In this document: in pieces, positions 8,558-17,396 of the stretch | Layout: each line of letters starts with the position of its first letter | How positions within the stretch are numbered: position 1 is the first letter of the stretch | NCBI RefSeq assembly: GCF_029589055.1 | Contig: NZ_JARQZP010000006.1 | Location: forward strand, 62,001-126,000 | Source of the DNA: Vibrio hannami | GTDB lineage: Bacteria > Pseudomonadota > Gammaproteobacteria > Enterobacterales > Vibrionaceae | Direction: 5' to 3' | DNA length: 64,000 nt | Translations under genes and position numbers: made by a program | Notes under the pieces: model-generated | What the model was told of the DNA's origin: nothing | What the model saw: the letters and a program-made list of their open reading frames with translations, nothing else | The model's database searches: none

Positions 8558-9406
8558 ATGCGACTAAATAAAGATATTGGCGTTGGTCTTAGAACTCCTC
8601 ATATGAATCACTTTTTGGAAACCAAACCAGAGTTAAGCTGGTTAGAAGTTCACAGTGAGAACTACCTACTTCCAAACAGCATTGAGCGCAAGCAACTACA
8701 ACTAATCAGAGAAGCCTACGACATTAGCTGTCATGGTGTTGCACTTTCCCTTGGATCGGCTGAAGGAATCAGTACGGAGCACCTAAAACAAATAAAAGGC
8801 TTGTTCGATGAAGTAGATCCGTATTTAGTCTCTGACCATTTAAGCTGGAGTGAAAATAAAGGCCACTACTTCAATGACCTATTGCCCTTACCGTACACCG
8901 AAGAGGCATTGGATATCTTTTCAAGAAATGTGATAGTCGCTCAAGAATACTTAAAGCGCACCATCTTGATCGAAAACCCATCGAGTTATCTAAAGTTCTC
9001 ACATTCCACTATTCCAGAGTGGGAGTTTTTATCTGAAGTACAACGTCGGACTGACTGTCACCTATTACTAGACCTAAACAACGTTTACGTATCTTCCTTC
9101 AATCATGGTTTCAACTGCGATGAGTACTTAAAAGGCATCGATTCCAGGGTAGTAAAAGAGGTTCATCTGGCAGGGTTTACCGTAAAAGATCACCCTAAAG
9201 GTGAAATCTGGATCGACACACATAATCAGCCAGTTACACCTCAAGTTTGGCAACTCTATTCAGAGTGGATTCAAGTAAATGGTTCAAGGCCAACATTAAT
9301 AGAGTGGGATCTTGATATTCCTAAGCCGGAAGTCCTAATGGAAGAAGCTCGAAAGGCAGATCGTATTCTGTCTGGACTAGCTATCGATCTTAAGGACGCA
9401 TCATGA
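8558..9406 (+). CDS. bufB: MNIO-family (DUF692) cysteine-modifying oxidase of the bufferin cluster
   Basis: A 282-residue TIM-barrel enzyme of the DUF692 / multinuclear non-heme iron oxidase family (MbnB, ChrH and BufB relatives). Metal-ligand blocks are visible in order: VHSENY, HGVALSLGS, SDHLSWS, IENPSSYL, LLDLNNVYVSSFNHG, VHLAGFT, IDTHNQPV and IEWDLDIP. The start at 8558 (MRLNKDIGVGLR) has an AAAGGAAA ribosome site; an upstream in-frame start 11 codons earlier lies inside the terminator hairpin and is rejected. It is expected to oxidise cysteines of BufA in the cytoplasm before export. Its end overlaps bufC by 4 bases (ATGA), so the two are co-translated. Confidence 0.9.
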   Translation: MRLNKDIGVGLRTPHMNHFLETKPELSWLEVHSENYLLPNSIERKQLQLIREAYDISCHGVALSLGSAEGISTEHLKQIKGLFDEVDPYLVSDHLSWSENKGHYFNDLLPLPYTEEALDIFSRNVIVAQEYLKRTILIENPSSYLKFSHSTIPEWEFLSEVQRRTDCHLLLDLNNVYVSSFNHGFNCDEYLKGIDSRVVKEVHLAGFTVKDHPKGEIWIDTHNQPVTPQVWQLYSEWIQVNGSRPTLIEWDLDIPKPEVLMEEARKADRILSGLAIDLKDAS

Positions 9407-10173
9407 GTATTAACCTTGCCGAATTACAAAGCCGATTCGCTAATGAACTTCATTATGGTGAGTCCCCTTTCAATAATCCTTGTTTAATCGATTCTGATGT
9501 ATTTACCCCTGATGAACGATTACAAGTTTATAGAAACAACTTCGTTATAGGCCTGTCCGAAGTTCTCGAGGCAACTTATCCAGTAACCAAAGCACTTGTT
9601 GGTGAGGAATGTTTTAGTGGTCTCGCCCGTAAACATATACTTAGCAACCCGCTACTAGAAGGTGATGTATCTGGGTATGGTGCAGGCTTTGATCGGACCA
9701 TAAAACTTGTAGAATCTGTATCCACCCCCTTGCCTTATCTACCTGATATCGCTCGCCTGGAGTTTGCTTTTGACTCATCGAATAGAGAGTTATCAAAAGC
9801 ATCCCCAAGACCGCTCATGCAATCATTAGATGAGCTATCTACTCTTACAAATACTCAACAAGATAGGGTTAAGCTTCACCTTAGGACTGGCGTTTCAGCC
9901 ATAGACTCTAAGTTTGCGGTTCTTTCAATTTATGATGGTGTTATGTCTGGAAAGCTTGAAGGAATTGAGATCGATAAATCCGAGAGTGTTTTGGTCTTTT
10001 CTCATCGACAAAACCAACTTGAATATTGTGCTTTGTCCACAAATGCATATCGGTTAATTGGTTCAATTAACAGTGGTCAATACCTCTCTCAAATCGCACC
10101 AGAACACTTAAGCGCATTACAAGAAATCGCCAACTTTGACATTTTGGCAGGATTTACCCTTTCTGAAAGTTAA
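9403..10173 (+). CDS. bufC: DUF2063 putative DNA-binding-like partner protein of the MNIO enzyme
   Basis: A 256-residue protein whose N-terminus (LQSRFANEL, then RLQVYRNNFVIGLSEVLEATYPVTKALVGEECF) is the DUF2063 domain. This domain accompanies DUF692 enzymes and acts as the precursor-recruiting partner in related systems. It was formerly labelled putative DNA-binding, without strong support. The C-terminal half is less conserved. It overlaps bufB by 4 bases and precedes doxX by 12, so bufB-bufC-doxX are one transcript unit. No signal peptide or membrane segment is seen. Confidence 0.85.
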   Translation: MSINLAELQSRFANELHYGESPFNNPCLIDSDVFTPDERLQVYRNNFVIGLSEVLEATYPVTKALVGEECFSGLARKHILSNPLLEGDVSGYGAGFDRTIKLVESVSTPLPYLPDIARLEFAFDSSNRELSKASPRPLMQSLDELSTLTNTQQDRVKLHLRTGVSAIDSKFAVLSIYDGVMSGKLEGIEIDKSESVLVFSHRQNQLEYCALSTNAYRLIGSINSGQYLSQIAPEHLSALQEIANFDILAGFTLSES

Positions 10174-10185
10174 CAAGGATATGTC

Positions 10186-10647
10186 ATGAATAGCTCAACT
10201 ATTAGTTCTTACTTCCATCGCTACGAGCGCGCAATATCTAGCATCCAGAAAGTTTTTGTTCCAATATTTTTACTATTCTTGCGACTCTGGGTTGCATGGG
10301 TATTCTTTAAATCAGGACTGACCAAAGTTTCATCCTGGGACAGCACCTTGTACCTTTTCGAACTCGAGTACCAGGTACCCATTATTAGCTGGGAACTAGC
10401 CGCTTATTTAGGAACGGCTGCAGAGCTGATTTTACCCATTTTTATAGCATTTGGGCTATTAACAAGACCAACGGCATTAGCCTTGTTTCTATTTAATATC
10501 GTTGCTGTTGTTTCCTATCCTGTTCTTTGGGAAAAAGGATTTTATGACCATCAACTTTGGGGATTAATGATATTAAATATCATCGTTTGGGGTGCAGGAT
10601 ACATTTCCCTAGACAATATAATTCAGAGAAAATTAATAACCAAATAA
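10186..10647 (+). CDS. DoxX family membrane protein of the buf operon
   Basis: A 153-residue protein with four hydrophobic segments, including LFLRLWVAWVFFKSGLTKVSSW, the DoxX/DUF417-type start. GTAAELILPIFIAFGLLTRP, another family hallmark, follows. DoxX proteins are often the last gene of DUF2282-DUF692-DUF2063 operons. Their role is not established; a link to redox handling or to quinol/thiol chemistry at the membrane is only a guess. The ATG follows an AAGGATAT ribosome site 12 bases after bufC. Confidence 0.82.
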   Translation: MNSSTISSYFHRYERAISSIQKVFVPIFLLFLRLWVAWVFFKSGLTKVSSWDSTLYLFELEYQVPIISWELAAYLGTAAELILPIFIAFGLLTRPTALALFLFNIVAVVSYPVLWEKGFYDHQLWGLMILNIIVWGAGYISLDNIIQRKLITK

Positions 10648-10704
10648 TAAAACCGTTAACTTACTGGCAGACTATACAAATTTGGATTCAATCTGAAGCA
10701 AGTT

Positions 10705-10986
10705 TTATTTACTAAGAAAAGCTTTTAACTCATCTACTGATATACCATCTTTAGCAAGCTCTTCAGCCAGAACCTGAACTTGTTCACCTTTACGTGATTC
10801 AATAACTTGCTGAAATTGGTAGACAATATCTCGAAGCATATGCAGCGGAACCTGTTTCGCTGCGCTACGAATTCGCTCCTCACTTTGGTTTCCCAGCTCA
10901 CTCAGTAACTTGCCAAACATTACCTTTTCAGGCGAGTCTTCTAGCTGCTCTAAAACTCGAGCCATTTCATAAGTTGTCAATGCCAT
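10705..10986 (-). CDS. Small protein resembling the H-NS oligomerisation domain, without the DNA-binding domain
   Basis: A 93-residue, mostly helical protein. Its C-terminal third (VIESRKGEQVQVLAEELAKDGISVDELKAFL) resembles the second coiled-coil/dimer region of H-NS, which ends in a similar ADGIDPNEL motif. The H-NS DNA-binding domain (TWTGQGRTP-like) is absent. Proteins of this make-up (Hha/H-NST style) can modulate H-NS, but this is a motif-level resemblance only and the protein may be an uncharacterised Vibrio family. It is convergent with the buf operon and monocistronic. Confidence 0.6.
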   Translation of the reverse strand: MALTTYEMARVLEQLEDSPEKVMFGKLLSELGNQSEERIRSAAKQVPLHMLRDIVYQFQQVIESRKGEQVQVLAEELAKDGISVDELKAFLSK

Positions 10987-11097
10987 TTAGCGAAATACAT
11001 CCAAGGAAGATTAGTAATACAAAGAAATCTAAATATACACCTCTTTCTTAAGTCAGGAAAACAGTATTTATATTATTCACGTCAGCTTTTTTATTAC

Positions 11098-12276
11098 TTA
11101 AGAATACTGTTTATGCCAGTTTCTTCCTTTGGAACTAAATAGCATCAATAAAGCCGGAGCAATAACTATCATGTGTAGTGCGATATTTTGCTGCGGTTCT
11201 ACCCCCAATCTTTGGCTTGTTCCTACAAATAAACCAGCACCACTCATTTGAATCAACCCAAGTAGTGCTGCCGCAGTTCCCGCTTTGTTACCAAACGGTG
11301 CAAGAGCTTTTCCTGCTGCGGATCCCAGTATCATCGCAAAACCAATAGAAGAGAGAAATACAGGCCCCATAAACGCCAAAGGCTGTTCAAAGCCAACCGC
11401 AGCTAACATCAATAAACCCGCAACTGCAATCAGAGATATTCCTGAGATCAAGCTAAAGTGGCTACCCTTTTTCTGCATTATTTTTGGAGCAGTAAAAGCA
11501 GCTATAATGTTGATAAGTGCATTTGCGCCAAACCAATACGTAAACTCGTTCATACTCAATCCGAACTTTTCCATCAGCACGATCGGAGCTGCGCTTACAT
11601 ATGCCAAAATAACAGCCATCGCTAACATGCATAGAGACGCATGAAATAGAAAAGTACCCGAAGACAAAATACTTCTATATCGATCCAGGCTAAAGATTGG
11701 TCCACTAGATACACTCTTATTAGTTTCTTTCATTTGCGTGATTACGATAAAACCAACAACTAACGCAAATAGAGCCATAAAGGTGAAATTGCTTCTCCAA
11801 CCAAAAGACTGCGTAAGGTAGCTTCCTAAGATTGGTGCCAATGCAGGGATAAAGCAAATCGCACCGTTTAAATAGCTAATCATCTGGCCACTTTTGTTTT
11901 CACCAAAAATGTCTCTAACAGTCGCAAAAGCAGCAACTGATGTAGCACACGCTCCAAGTCCTTGAAGCAACCTTGCAAATAGAAGCCATTCGATACTTGC
12001 TGACGTGGCTGCCAGGTAAGAACTGGTTCCATATAGGATAATACCGCTAACCGCTACCGCTTTTCGTCCATATCGATCAGCTAAAGGCCCCGCAAAAAGC
12101 TGTCCTAGGCCCATTGAAAATAGAAACCAGGAAATTGTATCTTGTGCTAAAGCGTGTTCCACGTGAAACGAGTTCGCAATAATCGGTATTGCCGGCAAAT
12201 AAATATCTATCGCAAGTGGACTAAAGAGGACCAAAAGTACCGTCATAGATATTTGTAACTTAGAAGTTGATGTCAT
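11098..12276 (-). CDS. Bcr/CflA family drug resistance MFS efflux transporter
   Basis: A 392-residue, 12-helix major facilitator. LLVLFSPLAIDIYLPAIP at the N-terminus and GQLFAGPLADRYGRKAVAVSG (motif A) are typical of the DHA1 Bcr/CflA group; VRDIFGENKSGQMISYLN also fits. The start at 12276 (MTSTSKLQ) is preferred to the longest frame, whose extra 34 residues would cover the whole promoter region shared with the divergent LysR gene. The substrate is unknown. The divergent regulator at 12379 probably controls it. A near-perfect parS sequence lies inside the gene (12155-12170). Confidence 0.88.
   Translation of the reverse strand: MTSTSKLQISMTVLLVLFSPLAIDIYLPAIPIIANSFHVEHALAQDTISWFLFSMGLGQLFAGPLADRYGRKAVAVSGIILYGTSSYLAATSASIEWLLFARLLQGLGACATSVAAFATVRDIFGENKSGQMISYLNGAICFIPALAPILGSYLTQSFGWRSNFTFMALFALVVGFIVITQMKETNKSVSSGPIFSLDRYRSILSSGTFLFHASLCMLAMAVILAYVSAAPIVLMEKFGLSMNEFTYWFGANALINIIAAFTAPKIMQKKGSHFSLISGISLIAVAGLLMLAAVGFEQPLAFMGPVFLSSIGFAMILGSAAGKALAPFGNKAGTAAALLGLIQMSGAGLFVGTSQRLGVEPQQNIALHMIVIAPALLMLFSSKGRNWHKQYS
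12155..12170. other. parS-like ParB site (15 of 16 bases), inside the MFS gene
   Basis: TGTTCCACGTGAAACG matches the consensus TGTTNCACGTGAAACA at all but the last base. It is the first of three such sites spaced over 6.7 kb (the others at 15245 and 18870). Confidence 0.7.
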
Positions 12277-12378
12277 GCTGTTACTGCCATTAATTGAATA
12301 CGAGACAATTTTAATACCTTCCTGATATGAACAGAAATGGCATATAATCATGAATGATATTCCAATTGAGAAATTCAT

Positions 12379-13323
12379 ATGAATCTTGAGAAATTGTCCC
12401 GAATCGATCTAAACCTACTCGTCTGCTACAAAGTTCTGGCAGAGGAACTCAGTGTGACAAGAGCGGCTTCTCGATTATGCTTAAGTCAATCTTCAGTAAG
12501 CAAGTCATTAGCAAAACTTAGGATTCAGTTTGATGATCCCTTGTTCATTAGAACATCACATGGGATTTCTCCAACACCAAAAACACTCGCGATTAAGCCA
12601 AAGCTAGATAGCCTTGTTAGTCAGTTAATAGCAATAAGCGAACCCGAAGAGTTCAAGCCTTTTACTACCCAGCTGTGTTTTAATATTGCTCTAGTCGAAA
12701 GTGTCTACCCTTTAGTTCTACCTCATTTTTTGCCCGCCATTTTTCAACAAGCGCCGCAGCTTACAATCAGCACACATAACTGGAAACAAAACACCTTTAA
12801 GGATATACAAGGCGGCCAATTAGACATGGGGATCACAGGAAAAGATATTGAATTTCAAGATGCTCTTTTAACCATGCTTCCCCCAGATGATATTTGTGAA
12901 CAAGAAATATATCGCGACAATCAAAAATGTGTGGTACGCAGGGATCATCCTTGCATGGAAAAACCCTGGAACCTCGATGCTTATCTTAGTTTGCGCCATC
13001 TACAAGTGCGTTGTGATGGCAATGATCGTTGGCTTTTGGATTATAAACTTGCAGAGAAAGGATTAAACCGGGATATAGCAATTACTGTCCCTGACTTTAA
13101 TAGTGCAGCTAATCTGTGTTCTTATACTGACTTTGTTTTTACCGCACCGAGTCATTTTACTAACTTGATGGCGGAACAATATGAACTCGCTATTCTTCCC
13201 TTACCACTTGAGTTTCCCCCTATGGCATATACTCTTTTTTGGCACAAGGATAGAGAGCGAGACCCTGCCTTGACCTGGTTAAGACAAATTATTAAGGAAA
13301 AGACACACCACCTAAATTCGTAG
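12379..13323 (+). CDS. LysR family transcriptional regulator
   Basis: A 314-residue LysR-type regulator. The N-terminal winged helix-turn-helix (RIDLNLLVCYKVLAEELSVTRAA, then RLCLSQSSVSKSLAKLR) is followed by a substrate-binding domain. It is divergent from the Bcr/CflA pump, with about 100 bases between the two starts, the usual arrangement of a LysR regulator and its target. The effector is unknown. The ATG at 12379 is the first start with the full HTH. Confidence 0.88.
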   Translation: MNLEKLSRIDLNLLVCYKVLAEELSVTRAASRLCLSQSSVSKSLAKLRIQFDDPLFIRTSHGISPTPKTLAIKPKLDSLVSQLIAISEPEEFKPFTTQLCFNIALVESVYPLVLPHFLPAIFQQAPQLTISTHNWKQNTFKDIQGGQLDMGITGKDIEFQDALLTMLPPDDICEQEIYRDNQKCVVRRDHPCMEKPWNLDAYLSLRHLQVRCDGNDRWLLDYKLAEKGLNRDIAITVPDFNSAANLCSYTDFVFTAPSHFTNLMAEQYELAILPLPLEFPPMAYTLFWHKDRERDPALTWLRQIIKEKTHHLNS

Positions 13324-13381
13324 TATTCTTATTTCAATAGTCACTGCTAACGTAAGACTAATAACTATTAAAAGGAACATC

Positions 13382-15169
13382 ATGACCAACAAGATAACCG
13401 AGCGCGTCGAGCGACTCAGAACCTGGTTAGAAGAAAGTAACCTGGATGCCATTATCATCCCTCATGAAGATGAGTTTCTCGGAGAATATATCCCCGAGCA
13501 CAACGAACGTTTGTTATGGGCAACGGGCTTTACTGGTTCAGCCGGAGCAGCAGTCATCAGCAAAGAAAAATCAGCCATCTTTGTTGACGGTCGCTATACG
13601 GTTCAAGTAACTAAACAAGTACCAGGTGATGTGTTTGAATACCAGCATCTAATTGAGAATCCACCACTAGAATGGATTGTTAATAATCTTCCTAAAGGCT
13701 CGAGAGTCGGAATCGACGCCAATATGCATTCGTCAAAATGGCTAAAAGGTGCCAAAGAGACACTGGCACTTCACGCTGAAATCGTTATCTGCCAAGCAAA
13801 CCCTGTTGATTCAGTTTGGGATGATCGCCCAGAACCTAAACTAAGCAAAGTGAGCCTGATGTGTGTTGAGCGTAGCGGTCAATCTAGCCAAGAGAAGCGC
13901 CTGCTAATTGGTGAAGAGATCACTAAACAGCGTGCAGATGCAGCGCTACTTACTCAACTTGATAGTATATGTTGGTTGTTGAATGTGCGTGGTCTTGATG
14001 TCTCTCGCCTACCAGTTGCACTTTCTCATGCGATTATCAATGCACAAGGTGAAGTTAGCTTCTTTATCGATGTCGCTCGTCTGCCGGCAGAATTTGCAGC
14101 TCATGTTGGTCAAGGTGTGACGGTATTTCCACCTAAAGAGCTAAAAGCTCAACTAGCCTCGTTAAATCGCAAGAAGGTTATCGTTGATCCAGCAACAAGC
14201 AATGCGTGGTTCACTCTTCAGTTACAAAACAGTGGAGCAGAGATTATTGAAGCCGCCGATCCATGTCTTCTTCCAAAGGCAGCCAAGAATGCTACCGAAG
14301 TCAAAGGCATGACCGATTGTCACGTACGTGATGGCGCAGCGATGGTTAACTTTCTAACCTGGTTAGATAGCGAGGTTGCTTCGGGTAATTTGCATGACGA
14401 AGCGTTACTTTCCGATAAACTGGAAATCTTCCGTCGTGAAGATGAAACCCTTATTGACCTCAGCTTCGATACTATCTCAGCAGCAGGTGGTAACGCAGCA
14501 ATGTGTCACTACAATCACAACAACCAACCTGAACCAGGCAAGCTTGAGCTAAACACGCTTTATCTGGTCGATTCAGGCGGCCAGTACCTAGACGGTACCA
14601 CGGATATCACTCGCACGATTGCTATCGGTAACCCGACCGAAGAGATGAAACAACAATTCACTCTTGTACTGAAGGGCCATATTGCTTTGTCAAAAGCTCG
14701 CTTCCCGAAAGGCACGACTGGCCATCAGTTAGATGTTCTTGCACGCGCACCACTTTGGTCACAAGGTTACAACTATGACCATGGTACAGGTCATGGTGTG
14801 GGTCACTTTCTAAGTGTTCACGAAGGTCCTCAAAGAATAGCTCCCGCTGTTAACACAGTTGCTTTAGAAGAAGGTATGGTGCTATCTAACGAGCCTGGTT
14901 ATTACCGAGCAGACGAGTTTGGTATCAGAATCGAGAACCTTGAGTTGGTTAAAGAGTATGCAACCAATGGTGATATGTCTGTACTTGGTTTCGAATCATT
15001 GACTCGTTGCCCTATCGACAAGCGCTGTATCAGCGTCGACATGCTTAATCGCCCAGAACTTGAGTGGCTAAATGAGTACCATCAAAAAGTTTGGGCAGAA
15101 GTAAGCCCGCTGGTTGCAGGTGATGCACTTCAGTGGTTAGAGCAAGCAACCGCTCCACTAACCTACTAA
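13382..15169 (+). CDS. Aminopeptidase P family protein (Xaa-Pro aminopeptidase, M24B)
   Basis: A 595-residue protein of the long, three-domain aminopeptidase P type. Two N-terminal creatinase-like domains (residues 1-~300, with TGFTGSAGAAV and FVDGRYTVQV) precede the pita-bread metallopeptidase domain. Di-metal ligands are in LVDSGGQYLDGTTDITRT, HGTGHGVGHFLSVHEGP and NEPGYYRADEFGIRIEN. It removes N-terminal residues before proline in the cytoplasm. An AAAGGAACATC ribosome site precedes the ATG. A hairpin terminator follows at 15218. Confidence 0.93.
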   Translation: MTNKITERVERLRTWLEESNLDAIIIPHEDEFLGEYIPEHNERLLWATGFTGSAGAAVISKEKSAIFVDGRYTVQVTKQVPGDVFEYQHLIENPPLEWIVNNLPKGSRVGIDANMHSSKWLKGAKETLALHAEIVICQANPVDSVWDDRPEPKLSKVSLMCVERSGQSSQEKRLLIGEEITKQRADAALLTQLDSICWLLNVRGLDVSRLPVALSHAIINAQGEVSFFIDVARLPAEFAAHVGQGVTVFPPKELKAQLASLNRKKVIVDPATSNAWFTLQLQNSGAEIIEAADPCLLPKAAKNATEVKGMTDCHVRDGAAMVNFLTWLDSEVASGNLHDEALLSDKLEIFRREDETLIDLSFDTISAAGGNAAMCHYNHNNQPEPGKLELNTLYLVDSGGQYLDGTTDITRTIAIGNPTEEMKQQFTLVLKGHIALSKARFPKGTTGHQLDVLARAPLWSQGYNYDHGTGHGVGHFLSVHEGPQRIAPAVNTVALEEGMVLSNEPGYYRADEFGIRIENLELVKEYATNGDMSVLGFESLTRCPIDKRCISVDMLNRPELEWLNEYHQKVWAEVSPLVAGDALQWLEQATAPLTY

Positions 15170-15217
15170 GACGCATAGACTAGCGTTTACTAAGCGAGCA
15201 AATTACAAATATGTGAA

Positions 15218-15243
15218 AGCCACTCCTCGAGTGGCTGTCTTTT
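15218..15243 (+). terminator. Terminator after aminopeptidase P
   Basis: An 8-bp perfect stem (AGCCACTC / GAGTGGCT) with a 3-base loop is followed by GTCTTTTA. It abuts a parS site. Confidence 0.75.
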
Positions 15244-15244
15244 A

Positions 15245-15260
15245 TGTTTCACGTGAAACA
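15245..15260. other. parS site (perfect consensus), intergenic
   Basis: TGTTTCACGTGAAACA is the exact palindromic parS consensus bound by ParB. It lies between the convergent aminopeptidase P and thiH genes, just after a terminator. Confidence 0.92.
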
Positions 15261-15288
15261 CAATAGAGTTACCTTTCAACATTTAAAA

Positions 15289-16416
15289 CTATTGAACGAA
15301 ACCGCCGGAATACGCCGGGTGCCAATCACGCCAAACCACTTCAAGCCCTTTTGATTTTACTGCTTTAGCAACTGCGTCTGCCGATCGCTCATCGCTAATG
15401 GCAAATTGTTCCAGCTCCACTTGCTTGTCATCAGCATATCCCCCAGGCTGAGTTTTAGATGCTGCCGAAATCGTGGTAATACCCAGAGGCATAACATTAT
15501 CACGGAAGGATTTAGACTCTCTGGTAGAAAGTGATAGCTCAACCTCGCCATTCAACAAACGATAGGCGCAGATAAGCTGAACCAGTTGCTTATCCGACAT
15601 CACCGATTTTGGTTCAATGCTACCTTCGCAAGGACGGATGCGAGGAAAGGAAATTGAGTAACGAGTTTTCCAGTAAGTACGTTCTAGGTAATCCAGGTGA
15701 GCAGCAACATAGAAGCTATCGGTACGCCAATCTTCTAGCCCAATCAGAGCACCGACCCCAATCTTATCAATACCCGCTTGCGCCAATCTATCAGCTGTAT
15801 TGAGGCGGTATTCAAAATCCATCTTGTTACCGCGAAGATGATGCTTAGCATAAGTAGAAGGATGATAGGTCTCCTGATATACCATCACAGCATCGAGCCC
15901 TAAACTTTTCAACTCAGCATACTCATCTTGCTCTAGGGGCTGGACTTCCATGGCCAAATAGTTAAATTGCTTGCGAACTTGTGGCAGCACTTGTCTGAAG
16001 TAGTTCATGCCCACTTTGGTTTCGTGCTCTCCTGTTACCAGCAAAACGCTATCAAACCGCATCGCTTTGATTGCATTAATCTCTTGTTCTATCTCTTGCG
16101 AGTCTAAAGTCTTTCGCTTGATTCGATGTTCCATAGAAAAACCACAATAGGTACATTGATTAGAACAAAGGTTGGAGAGATAGAGTGGCACATACATAGA
16201 AACCGTATGACCAAAGCGTTTTCTAGTCGCTGCATATGATAGCTGTGCCATCTGCTCTAAGTATGATTCAGCAGCTGGAGATATCAGCGCCATAAAATCA
16301 TCTAGATTACGCTTAGTTTTTGACAAGGCACGTTCAACATCGACGGAATTTTTCGAGTAGATAGCCAGCTTGATCTGATCCCAGTTGAGCTTTTCGAACT
16401 GAACACTAAAGGCCAT
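15289..16416 (-). CDS. thiH: 2-iminoacetate synthase ThiH
   Basis: A 375-residue radical SAM enzyme, normal ThiH length. The CX3CX2C cluster site is CSNQCTYCGF near residue 85, and IGVGALIGLEDWRTDSFY and the C-terminal LSTRES and SAASKTQPGGY blocks are family hallmarks. It cleaves tyrosine to dehydroglycine and p-cresol, supplying glycine imine for the thiazole ring. It is the last gene of the thiamin operon, 1 base after thiG. Confidence 0.96.
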   Translation of the reverse strand: MAFSVQFEKLNWDQIKLAIYSKNSVDVERALSKTKRNLDDFMALISPAAESYLEQMAQLSYAATRKRFGHTVSMYVPLYLSNLCSNQCTYCGFSMEHRIKRKTLDSQEIEQEINAIKAMRFDSVLLVTGEHETKVGMNYFRQVLPQVRKQFNYLAMEVQPLEQDEYAELKSLGLDAVMVYQETYHPSTYAKHHLRGNKMDFEYRLNTADRLAQAGIDKIGVGALIGLEDWRTDSFYVAAHLDYLERTYWKTRYSISFPRIRPCEGSIEPKSVMSDKQLVQLICAYRLLNGEVELSLSTRESKSFRDNVMPLGITTISAASKTQPGGYADDKQVELEQFAISDERSADAVAKAVKSKGLEVVWRDWHPAYSGGFVQ

Positions 16417-16417
16417 C

Positions 16418-17182
16418 TTAACTCTCCAAGAATGCAGTCAATGGACTGGAAGCAATAGCCTGAGTCACTCGACCTGCAAGGCCAGCTTCATAAGCTATGC
16501 GGCCACTCTCGACAGCCATCTTGAACGCTTTCGCCATTGCAACCGGATCCGCAGCAGAGGCAATTGCGGTGTTGACCAACACAGCATCAGCACCTAACTC
16601 CATAGCAAATGCGGCATGAGATGGTGCACCGATGCCTGCATCCACGACTACAGGCACGTTCGCTTGCTCAATAATGATCTTTAAAAACTCTTCAGACACC
16701 AACCCCTGGTTAGAACCAATAGGCGCTCCAAGTGGCATTACCCCTGCACAGCCTACTTCCTCAAGGCGCTTACACAACACCGGGTCAGCATGACAATAAG
16801 GCAACACAATAAAGCCCTTTTCTACTAGCTCTTCTGCCGCTTTTAGGGTCTCAATTGGGTCAGGCATTAAGTACTTGGGGTCCGGATGGATTTCCAGTTT
16901 AAGCCAACTTGTGCCTAATGCCTCTCTTGCTAGTTCGGCAGCAAATATTGCTTCTCGTGCCGTTTTTGCACCGGAGGTGTTAGGTAGCAGTTTGATGTTG
17001 TTTTCAATTAGGGGCGATAGGATGTCATCTTGCTGGGTATCAAGGTCGACACGCTTTAGCGCCATGGTCGCAAGCTCCGAGCCAGACACAGCGAGTGAAT
17101 CCGCCATCAGCGCACTGTCAGCAAACTTGCCAGTCCCCGTGAATAGACGAGAAGAAAAAGTATGGTTAGCTATGGTTAACAT
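16418..17182 (-). CDS. thiG: Thiazole synthase ThiG
   Basis: A 254-residue TIM-barrel protein. It shows the Schiff-base lysine region ([17 protein letters not shown]), [32 protein letters not shown] and the phosphate site [29 protein letters not shown]. It joins deoxyxylulose phosphate, thiocarboxylated ThiS and dehydroglycine into the thiazole phosphate. It lies one base after thiS in the operon. Confidence 0.96.
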   Translation of the reverse strand: MLTIANHTFSSRLFTGTGKFADSALMADSLAVSGSELATMALKRVDLDTQQDDILSPLIENNIKLLPNTSGAKTAREAIFAAELAREALGTSWLKLEIHPDPKYLMPDPIETLKAAEELVEKGFIVLPYCHADPVLCKRLEEVGCAGVMPLGAPIGSNQGLVSEEFLKIIIEQANVPVVVDAGIGAPSHAAFAMELGADAVLVNTAIASAADPVAMAKAFKMAVESGRIAYEAGLAGRVTQAIASSPLTAFLES

Positions 17183-17183
17183 A

Positions 17184-17387
17184 TCAGCCTCCTGCTATCG
17201 CTTGGAAAAGAGTAATTGAATCGCCATCATTGAGCTGGGTTGCCGCCCACTCTTGCTTAGGAATGATCGACTGGTTTATAGCTGCAGCATAGCCCATAGT
17301 ATCCTCTAGCACAGATGCAATAATGGTATCTAATGTGGTGCTGGCTTCGACACTGCGTTGTTTGTCGTTAATAGTAATTTTTATCAT
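17184..17387 (-). CDS. thiS: Sulfur carrier protein ThiS
   Basis: A 67-residue ubiquitin-fold protein that ends in the obligatory Gly-Gly (FQAIAGG). The terminal glycine is adenylated by ThiF and then turned to a thiocarboxylate to deliver sulfur to Thi[10 protein letters not shown] and AAINQSIIP are typical of the family. It lies 9 bases after the thiE/thiF frame. Confidence 0.94.
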   Translation of the reverse strand: MIKITINDKQRSVEASTTLDTIIASVLEDTMGYAAAINQSIIPKQEWAATQLNDGDSITLFQAIAGG

Positions 17388-17396
17388 AGGAATCTC

